This document shows, piece after piece, positions 5,506 through 13,390 of a stretch of 13,390 nucleotides of DNA. Under the pieces are notes generated by a model, which was not told where the DNA came from, did no database searches, and was given only the letters and a program-made list of their open reading frames with translations. Within the stretch, counting starts at the first letter, position 1, and the number at the start of each line of letters is the position of its first letter. This DNA is from Candidatus Omnitrophota bacterium. Its GTDB lineage: Bacteria; Hinthialibacterota; Hinthialibacteria; Hinthialibacterales; JAKPRU01. The stretch covers positions 1 through 13,390 of the forward strand of contig JAKPRU010000831.1 of assembly GCA_029557025.1 (NCBI GenBank). The letters run 5' to 3'. Made by a program: the position numbers and the translations under genes.

Positions 5506-7836
5506 ATGCTCGATAACGAACTTCAATCCTCTGCGCCACCACCGGCAACCATCCCGATTTCGCCTCCGCCGGAGATGGATGAGGAGGAGATCTTTTCCGT
5601 TCGATCTCTGCACGAAATGTTTGTGCGCCACATCTGGGGTTTCACCTCCGTGGCAACGGTTGTGTTTCTCCTCGGAGTCGCCTTCATCTACAAAGACCCC
5701 CCGGTTTACCAGGCAAATGCGCAAGTCAAAGTCGAGGAAAAGAAACAGGTCTTTACCATTCAGGAATTCATGGATTTCGAAAACGTTACCAGCGACTTCT
5801 ACAAGACCCAGGTTGAGCTGCTCAAGAGTCGCGAACTCTGCCGAGCCGTGATCGAAATGCTGGAATTGGGGAATCTGGAAGAGTTTCTGGAACCGGACTC
5901 TCCACCGTTCGTTCACCTGTTTAGGAGACCTTCCTCCCAGGATGACAGCCGGCTCGCGAAGATTGTTCAATCTGCAACCGAGGTCATTCGACAAAAGCTG
6001 AATCTGCCCAACAAAGCATTATCCGGCATGGACATTTCCCCCCTGGTGACCGCCCTGGTGGATGTCTATCAGAAACGATTGACTGTCGAGTCCAATCGGA
6101 AAACCCCACAATTGATTGATGTCCATTTCCGATCCCATAGCCCGTTTGTCGCCGCAACTGTGGCCAATATCCACACGCAGGCTTATATCCTCCAGAGCAG
6201 CCGATCCAATTCGGCCTATACCGAGAATTATGTCCGCAGTATTCAGACCCAGATCGACGAAACCAACCGGCAGATTCAGGCCGAATCCGAACGCATTGTG
6301 CAGTACAAAAAGGATCACAACCTGTTTGAAATCGGAGACCCTTCGCAGGATCGGACCATCCAGGATATCGACGACCGCCTCACCCGTCTCCGAGAAAGCC
6401 TGGCCGCCACCTCAGACGAACGTCGGAAATCGCAGGCAGAATACGAGGCCATCTATGAAAAAGGACAGGTGGGCGACCCGGAGGCTCTCCTGGAGGACGC
6501 CCTGGATTCCCCCCTGCTCCAGACGCTGATCACCAGGCGGGCCGATGCGGAACAGAATTGGATCCTCATCCAGACGAAATACCTTGAGAATCATCCCAAG
6601 TACCGGGCGGCCCAGGATCAGCTGAATGCGCTGGATGCCCAGGTCGAAGCCGAACGGCGCGCCATTGTGGAAAGATTGGAAACCAAGTACAGGGAGACCT
6701 CGCAGCGGGAAGCCGAACTGACCACACAGGAACAGGAACTCATCCGCGAAAAATACGTGCGTGAAACGGAAATCGAAGACATCAACCAGATGGAGCGCAG
6801 TCGTCAAAGCCTGATCAGCAAGTATGAAAAACTCATGGAAGACCTGCAGAATGCGCAGGCCAGTATCGAGGCGCGAGAGGATGCCGGCGAGCGCACATTT
6901 GAGATCATCGACCAGGCGGAAATGCCCCTCAAACCGATCAATCGCAACCTCCTCGCTTCCATGCTGATGACGCTCGCCGCCGCCTTGGGCGCCGGTTTGT
7001 GCACCGTGCTGTTCCTGGAATACCAGGATGATACCATCCGTACACCCGCGGAGGTGGAACGCTACACCGGGATTCCCATGATCGGATGTATTCCCGATTA
7101 TGACTACCCGCCGGAGATGGAATCCCTGCGTCCCCCGGAGGAGGGCAAACTGTCTTCCCCAACCCCGGAATCATTTGTGGCGCTGCGGACAGCGGTCCTC
7201 TTCTCCGCCATGCAGGTTCCCAGCCAAGTGATTCTGATCACCAGCAGTCTGCCGGATGAAGGAAAAACCACCGTCGCAGTGAATTTGGCGTTCGCACTGG
7301 CCCGTTCCGGAAAGAAAACCGCTGTGGTCGATTGTGATTTGCGAACTCCCCGTTTGCATACCCTGTTCGGAGAATTCCGCGAGCCGGGCTTTGTCGACAT
7401 CCTCTTTCAGACCGCCGACGCCAAGGAGGTGCTGCGTGAAACCGAGGTCCCCAATGCCTTCCTGGTCAGCGCCGGGGCCAAGGTGGATCGACCTGCCGAT
7501 CTCCTGGCTTCGGATATGACCGTGCGGGCACTGGAGGAACTGCGGGCCTGTTGCGATTTTGTTCTGCTTGATGGTTCGCCCATTCTGGTGGTTCCCGATG
7601 CCTCCATCCTCGCGGCCCATTGCGACCGGAACATCATCGTGGTCAATTGCGGAAGGGTCTCCCGCGATGCGGTAAACAGCGCGATCGACCATATTCGTGC
7701 TGCCGGGGGAGACGTGTCCGGTATTGTATTGAACCGCGTGCCCAAACGAGAGCGACGAGCTTATCGGCAATACGGTTACGGATACAATTACGGCGGTGCG
7801 GAGGCATACGGGGAGCCATCCGAGAGCACCGCGTAG
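5506..7836 (+). CDS. polysaccharide co-polymerase with tyrosine autokinase domain (Wzz/Wzc type)
   Basis: 776 residues. An in-frame stop at 5494 makes ATG 5506 the first possible ATG, although its ribosome site is weak. A Pro-rich cytoplasmic start is followed by transmembrane segment 1 (about 42-61, IWGFTSVATVVFLLGVAF). A long periplasmic region with heptad-rich coiled coil (about 210-450) follows, then PLKPINRN and transmembrane segment 2 (about 482-504). The cytoplasmic BY-kinase has Walker A SSLPDEGKTT (K587), Walker A' VVDCDLRTP (D609, D611) and Walker B VLLDGSP (D689). The tail has a six-tyrosine cluster, AYRQYGYGYNYG…AYG. In this family, cycles of tail phosphorylation control chain length and export through the Wza channel, encoded just upstream. 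All catalytic motifs are intact. Fused rather than separate kinase is the proteobacterial arrangement. Confidence 0.92.
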   Translation: MLDNELQSSAPPPATIPISPPPEMDEEEIFSVRSLHEMFVRHIWGFTSVATVVFLLGVAFIYKDPPVYQANAQVKVEEKKQVFTIQEFMDFENVTSDFYKTQVELLKSRELCRAVIEMLELGNLEEFLEPDSPPFVHLFRRPSSQDDSRLAKIVQSATEVIRQKLNLPNKALSGMDISPLVTALVDVYQKRLTVESNRKTPQLIDVHFRSHSPFVAATVANIHTQAYILQSSRSNSAYTENYVRSIQTQIDETNRQIQAESERIVQYKKDHNLFEIGDPSQDRTIQDIDDRLTRLRESLAATSDERRKSQAEYEAIYEKGQVGDPEALLEDALDSPLLQTLITRRADAEQNWILIQTKYLENHPKYRAAQDQLNALDAQVEAERRAIVERLETKYRETSQREAELTTQEQELIREKYVRETEIEDINQMERSRQSLISKYEKLMEDLQNAQASIEAREDAGERTFEIIDQAEMPLKPINRNLLASMLMTLAAALGAGLCTVLFLEYQDDTIRTPAEVERYTGIPMIGCIPDYDYPPEMESLRPPEEGKLSSPTPESFVALRTAVLFSAMQVPSQVILITSSLPDEGKTTVAVNLAFALARSGKKTAVVDCDLRTPRLHTLFGEFREPGFVDILFQTADAKEVLRETEVPNAFLVSAGAKVDRPADLLASDMTVRALEELRACCDFVLLDGSPILVVPDASILAAHCDRNIIVVNCGRVSRDAVNSAIDHIRAAGGDVSGIVLNRVPKRERRAYRQYGYGYNYGGAEAYGEPSESTA

Positions 7837-7930
7837 TCGCCACGCCCGCAAGTCTTTGTAAGAGGTTTCCTCCGACCTGCTGTGTGGTGATACGGTTATA
7901 GGAGCCTTGGGGAACCGTCGGAGAGCCTGT

Positions 7931-8371
7931 ATGGACAAGATCTTTCATCTGATCGTATCGGCCCTGATTGCTTTCGGGGTGGTGCTGTGGTTCTTTTCGC
8001 GCGCGTCGGATACGAAGGTGGAACGTTGGCAGATGAGTGCAGCGCAGACTGTCCGGCGCAGGCAACTCATTGCCGGAGCCGCTCTCGGAATTGTCGCTGT
8101 GGTCGTGCTGGGGATATGGAAGGAATGGGGTGACAGCCTGGGCTTGGGAACCCTGGAAGCGGCGGATGCTCTTGCAGACCTGGTCGGGATCGTGATCGGG
8201 TTCCTTATCGTGGCCGTATGGTCTCGAAAGGGATCGCCCCGGTCACAGTACGTTGTCCGTTTCCGGTCGCGAGACAGCCAATCCCCGCAGGATGCCCCGC
8301 GAGGTCGCTCCCCCGGTCCACAACTTCGATCAAAGGTCAGAACATCCGGTCGACTGCCCGGCGATGATTGA
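7931..8371 (+). CDS. VanZ/YfiM-like small integral membrane protein
   Basis: 146 residues from the ATG at 7931, which has GGAG at 7920-7923, 7 bases upstream. An in-frame TTG at 7907 is less likely. The pattern DKIFHLIVSALIAFGVVLWF – (about 25 residues) – LIAGAALGIVAVVVLGIWKEWGD – EAADALADLVGIVIGF shows three membrane segments with the conserved H6, K64-E65, D68, D79 and D83 seen in VanZ-like and YfiM/DUF2279-like proteins. The role of these is poorly known; some VanZ proteins affect glycopeptide susceptibility. The last 45 residues are basic, Ser/Arg/Pro-rich and look unstructured. It lies 94 bp after the kinase gene and could be a late member of that operon. The family call rests on spacing of charged residues. 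Confidence 0.6.
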   Translation: MDKIFHLIVSALIAFGVVLWFFSRASDTKVERWQMSAAQTVRRRQLIAGAALGIVAVVVLGIWKEWGDSLGLGTLEAADALADLVGIVIGFLIVAVWSRKGSPRSQYVVRFRSRDSQSPQDAPRGRSPGPQLRSKVRTSGRLPGDD

Positions 8372-8437
8372 TGTTCCCGCATTGAAGATGCAATAGGCCC
8401 AGCCGTGTACGAATTCTCGATTTTCTGGCCGTTCGGC

Positions 8438-8467
8438 TTGTCTGAATTGCGAAGGACATTAGATAAT
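8438..8467 (+). promoter_or_regulatory. possible sigma-70 promoter for the TPR gene
   Basis: TTGTCT (8438-8443, 4 of 6 to TTGACA) and GATAAT (8462-8467, 5 of 6 to TATAAT) are separated by 18 bases. A start near 8475 would give a leader of about 65 nt containing hairpin CCAGGA/TCCTGG (8496-8501 with 8507-8512). The match is moderate. Confidence 0.35.
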
Positions 8468-8540
8468 CCGGGTGAATCAGGCCGAATCCGGTAATCCAGG
8501 ACGCCATCCTGGGCCGGGATGCGCCGGGAGTTAATGCTTG

Positions 8541-10358
8541 ATGAAACTCGCGTGCCTGCTCTACTCCCTCATGCTGGTCGTGCAGATTCCGTCCGCGGCT
8601 TCGGATCGGACTTCGGATAATACCTCAGCGGATGACCTGTATCAGCAGGCCCGCGCTTTGTATGAAAAAGACGAAAAGCAGGAACATACAACAGAGGTCG
8701 TGGACCTCCTGAACCGTGCCCTGGTATCTTCTCCTGACCATCTTCCCTCCTACCTCCTGTTGGGATATGTACATCAGAACGCCGGGAGTCTCGTCGAGGC
8801 AATCGAATCCTATCGCACCGCTGCCCGAATCTGCCCTGACAGCGCGGAGGTCCGCACCTACCTTGCGCGCGCCTTCATGGATGCCAACCAGGATGATGAG
8901 GCTCTGCGGGAATTAGCGATTTCACTGGAACTCGACCCCCAGTCTTTCGATGTGCGCCTCAACCTGGGTGTTGTGCTGGAACGCAAGGGCTTGCACGAAG
9001 AAGCCATCGAACAGCTCCGGGAGGCCGTCGCCATTTTGCCCGACAACCCCCGGGGACATTTCAACCTGGCACTGTCTCTTCACGGGGCCGGACATTATGA
9101 GGAGGCGGAAAAAGAATATCGAAAGGTCCTGGATCTCGATCAGAACGACTTTGGAACCCATTACAATCTCGGCATCACCTATGAGGTTCAGGGTCGGTAC
9201 GCCGAAGCGGTCTCAGAATACGAGGCCGCTCTCCAGCTGGAGCCTTCATTTGCCGATGCCTACAACAACCTGGGGAACTGCTACCGCCGGCTGGGACGAC
9301 ATGCCGAGGCCATCGTGGCCTTTCAGGCCGCTATTCAGTCCGCCCCGGGCCATTCCGATGCCCTGTACAATCTGGGTTGCTCTCTCGACAACGAGCAGGA
9401 TCTGGATGCCGCCATTGCAACCTATCGGCAGCTCCTTGACCTGCGCCCGAATTTTCCGACGGGCCATGCCAACTTGGCAAGTCTCTATTTCGCCAAGAAC
9501 CAGTATGAAGATGCCGTTCGCGAGTACCGGGAGGAGATCAAGATCAATCCGACTTACGCACCGGCGTTCAACGGCCTCGGCAGGGCTTTGGGGCAGCTGG
9601 GTCGCTATGAGGAAGCGGAGAAAGCGTTGCGAGAGGCGATTGCGCTCAAACCCCATCACGCGGTCGCGCATTACAACCTGGGGCTGATTCTCGACCGGCA
9701 GAGCCGATACTCGGAAGCAGTCGAGTCGTACCTGCGGGCCTTGGAAGCCGAACCGGATCGCAAGGACGCTCTGAAGAATTTGGGGGTGGCCTACGCCAAT
9801 CTCGGGGAAATGGCTCTCGCCGAAAGCGCCTTCCACCGATTGCTGGAAATCGACCCGCAGAATGCCTCGGCGCATTTCAATCTCGGCCTGCTCCGCCAAA
9901 AACAGGGGCAACTGGAGGAGGCCGCCACATCCTACCGCCGGGCCATCGAATGCGACCCCAAACACCGCCAGGCCCGCAACAACCTCGCCAATACCCTCAA
10001 AGCGCTCGGCGCCTTGGACGAAGCCGAAACCACCTACCAGCAGGCCATCCAACTTGCGCCCGATGATACCCTCATCCGTTTCAACTACGCTCAACTTCTA
10101 TACGAACGCGGAGAATATCAAAAAGCCGCCGCGCAAATCGAACCGATTTTGGAGCAGAACCCGAAAGAGTCGCGAGTGTTTTATCTTCTCGCGATGATCT
10201 ATGAGAAACTCGATCCCCCGAAGGCCATCGCAGCCTGGGATCATTATATTCAATCTGCCACGGATGAACCGCAGCAGGCGGCATACCTCTCCGAGGCACA
10301 GAAGAGACTCGATAAATTGAAAAAAAATGCAACCCCATCCGGTCCGGCAACACGATAG
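8541..10358 (+). CDS. secreted TPR-repeat protein
   Basis: 605 residues from ATG 8541, with GGGAG at 8526-8530, 10 bases upstream; the in-frame TTG at 8538 is an unlikely start. Residues 1-21 are a signal peptide (CLLYSLMLVVQIPSAAS), so it probably acts in the periplasm or is exported. From about residue 30 to the end the chain is a near-continuous run of about 15-16 tetratricopeptide repeats of 34 residues, many in register (for example HFNLALSLHGAGHYEEAEKE and HYNLGLILDRQSRYSEAVES). No other domain is visible. TPR superhelices bind partner proteins. Secreted TPR proteins next to exopolysaccharide genes often act in assembly or export of the polymer (compare the TPR part of AlgK or PelB), but here that is inference from context. 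The short C-terminal tail (KKNATPSGPATR) is low complexity. Confidence 0.85.
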   Translation: MKLACLLYSLMLVVQIPSAASDRTSDNTSADDLYQQARALYEKDEKQEHTTEVVDLLNRALVSSPDHLPSYLLLGYVHQNAGSLVEAIESYRTAARICPDSAEVRTYLARAFMDANQDDEALRELAISLELDPQSFDVRLNLGVVLERKGLHEEAIEQLREAVAILPDNPRGHFNLALSLHGAGHYEEAEKEYRKVLDLDQNDFGTHYNLGITYEVQGRYAEAVSEYEAALQLEPSFADAYNNLGNCYRRLGRHAEAIVAFQAAIQSAPGHSDALYNLGCSLDNEQDLDAAIATYRQLLDLRPNFPTGHANLASLYFAKNQYEDAVREYREEIKINPTYAPAFNGLGRALGQLGRYEEAEKALREAIALKPHHAVAHYNLGLILDRQSRYSEAVESYLRALEAEPDRKDALKNLGVAYANLGEMALAESAFHRLLEIDPQNASAHFNLGLLRQKQGQLEEAATSYRRAIECDPKHRQARNNLANTLKALGALDEAETTYQQAIQLAPDDTLIRFNYAQLLYERGEYQKAAAQIEPILEQNPKESRVFYLLAMIYEKLDPPKAIAAWDHYIQSATDEPQQAAYLSEAQKRLDKLKKNATPSGPATR

Positions 10359-10409
10359 GGAGCAGGACACCTTGGAGTGCGGCAACACAGATACCGCCTT
10401 TTCTGGATT

Positions 10410-12562
<2,153 letters not shown>

Positions 12563-12604
12563 GTGGCCGTGGCCCAGGCCACAGCACGGGCGTCTCGCCC
12601 GTGC
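12563..12604. repeat. two consecutive GC-rich hairpins after ligA
   Basis: GTGGCC (12563-12568) pairs with GGCCAC (12577-12582). Then GCACGGGCG (12584-12592) pairs perfectly over 9 bp with CGCCCGTGC (12596-12604), with a TCT loop. Hairpins of this form are commonly part of dispersed intergenic repeats. They may attenuate or terminate ligA transcription, but no T-run follows. Confidence 0.55.
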
Positions 12605-12619
12605 CGCACCGGACTCCGT

Positions 12620-12662
12620 CTTCCGCCGGAATGAAACCAGAGAGCGGGGTGAGGGAATCCAA
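12620..12662 (+). repeat. degenerate composite copy of the 10421-10485 repeats
   Basis: CTTCCGCCGGAATGA followed by GAGAGCGGGGTGAGGGAATCC repeats the same two elements, in the same order, as 10421-10485, but with about 20 bases missing between them, including the left arm of the GGGAGAGGG hairpin. Confidence 0.55.
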
Positions 12663-12888
12663 ATCCGTGGATTGTGATGTCATAAACCCTGAAGGGGACT
12701 TCGTTGTAAGGAATTTTGAATCTTCCCGAACCCAGGAAATACCATGAATGAGACCATCGACTATGTTCTCGCTACCTCTTTCACAAGCCCCTTTCTTTCA
12801 TTCATTTTGCGAAAGAACCTGATCTTCACTTATCATGTTCCACTCCCACTTTTCGTTCCGCCGATTCCATTCGGGATCACCCTCCGGG
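12663..12888. other. intergenic sequence between ligA repeats and the right-edge gene
   Basis: About 226 bp without a convincing gene. A frame opening at ATG 12744 has a good AGGA six bases upstream and a hydrophobic start. It runs 107 bases into the antisense of the right-edge gene and loses protein-like character there, so it is not called. No clear intrinsic terminator is visible for the leftward gene ending at 12889. Confidence 0.4.
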
Positions 12889-13390
12889 TTATGGACCGGC
12901 GTTCTCCACTCCCCGTTTCCCAATCGCCTCTGCGATATCCCGAAGGTGGTGCCGCATGGCTTCCGGATCGTCCAGGTCTTTCGATTGGACGATGATCACC
13001 TTGTACCCATCCAGTTCAAGCGCTTGCCGAAGAAGTTCATCCTTTTGCGCCTGTTTCGGATCGCCGTGCAAATGGCGGCTCATGCCATCCAGAAACACCG
13101 CAACTTTGATTGTGGGATTCGTCAAATCCACATAGGTCCAATCCGGTGTCGTACTCAATCCGATAGAGGAACGAATCGGTTGCCGACAACTCCCACCAGG
13201 GAAATGGTGTTCAGCAAGTATCTTTACAAGTCGTGCTTCAGGTTCGTTGGAGGAACTGCCCGTCGTCCCGCTGCTTTCCTCAAAAAGTCGGTCAATCTCT
13301 CGGTAACGATCAGGTTCTTGATTGAGATCGCCCAGAAGTTCAATGGCCCGTCGGCGATCCAGGCTGTCGTGGTAGAACTGATTCCGGAAT
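12889..13390 (-). CDS. C-terminal part of a helicase-like protein with a restriction-endonuclease-like domain (5' partial)
   Basis: The frame is open from the stop (TAA, 12889-12891) to the window edge, giving 166 visible residues; the start is outside. Internal TTG and other alternative starts would truncate conserved sequence, so the gene is read as partial. The first visible residues, FRNQFYHDSLDRRRAIELL, match the (S)YxNQxxHxxLDR motif at the end of the Cys-rich/DUF1998-type region of large DEAD/DEAH helicases. A linker follows, then EPEARLVKIL, TTPDWTYVDL, KVAVFLDGMSRH and LLRQALELDGYKVIIVQ. That pattern resembles the PD-(D/E)XK nuclease fold of Vsr, DUF559 and MTES_1575 type (acidic PD, hydrophobic strand ending in DG, then R/K helix and GYxV strand). 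The usual catalytic Lys is not obvious. The helicase motifs themselves are not in view, so the helicase part is inference. Confidence 0.6.
   Translation of the reverse strand, partial: FRNQFYHDSLDRRRAIELLGDLNQEPDRYREIDRLFEESSGTTGSSSNEPEARLVKILAEHHFPGGSCRQPIRSSIGLSTTPDWTYVDLTNPTIKVAVFLDGMSRHLHGDPKQAQKDELLRQALELDGYKVIIVQSKDLDDPEAMRHHLRDIAEAIGKRGVENAGP

Noticed and set aside
12563..12604. Strong hairpins as a rho-independent terminator of ligA.
   Set aside because: No T-run follows either stem, and they resemble dispersed repeat hairpins; a role in termination is possible but not supported by sequence.
12744..12995. Open frame of 83 residues on the plus strand with a good AGGA ribosome site and hydrophobic N-terminus.
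   Set aside because: Its last third is antisense to the well-supported right-edge protein and is Pro/Arg/Ser-rich like a shadow frame. No family resemblance.

Overview
The window reads as chromosome of a diderm (Gram-negative type) bacterium of moderately high GC. The evidence for an outer membrane is a Wza-type polysaccharide exporter next to a Wzc-type tyrosine kinase. Lineage cannot be fixed from the sequence. The intergenic hairpin repeats (arms CGTCATTCCGG / CCGGAATCCAG and a GGGAGAGGG…GGGGTGAGGG element) are of a kind scattered through many proteobacterial and candidate-phylum genomes.

Layout, left to right: (1) the 3' part of an ABC-transporter ATPase with a Wzt-like glycan-binding C-terminal domain (2-574, +), then a small single-span membrane protein (680-976, +). 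(2) A convergent gene for a large pentapeptide-repeat-like beta-helix protein with an N-terminal Cys/His cluster (1017-2900, -). (3) A 432-bp regulatory region (2901-3332) with a near-consensus sigma-54 -24/-12 element at 3116-3131, followed by palindromic and hairpin sequence. (4) An exopolysaccharide cluster, all +: a STAS/zinc-ribbon/PilZ protein (3333-4160), an outer-membrane polysaccharide export protein with SLBB domains (4198-5346), a Wzz/Wzc-type co-polymerase with a bacterial tyrosine kinase domain (5506-7836), and a VanZ/YfiM-like small membrane protein (7931-8371). (5) A secreted protein built almost entirely of TPR repeats (8541-10358, +). (6) ligA, NAD-dependent DNA ligase (10514-12550, +), flanked on both sides by dispersed repeats; its stop codon lies in the loop of one of them. 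(7) At the right edge on the - strand, the C-terminal part of a protein that looks like the end of a large helicase carrying a restriction-endonuclease-like fold (12889-13390).

The coherent biology is polysaccharide export. The sensing/regulatory STAS-PilZ protein, exporter and kinase are consecutive and probably co-transcribed from the sigma-54-like promoter. That would place capsule or exopolysaccharide production under activator control, with a second possible input through c-di-GMP. The Wzt-like protein on the left suggests an ABC-exported glycan in the same locus. ligA is a housekeeping gene and looks unconnected to this. The right-edge gene may open a defence or DNA-processing region outside the window.
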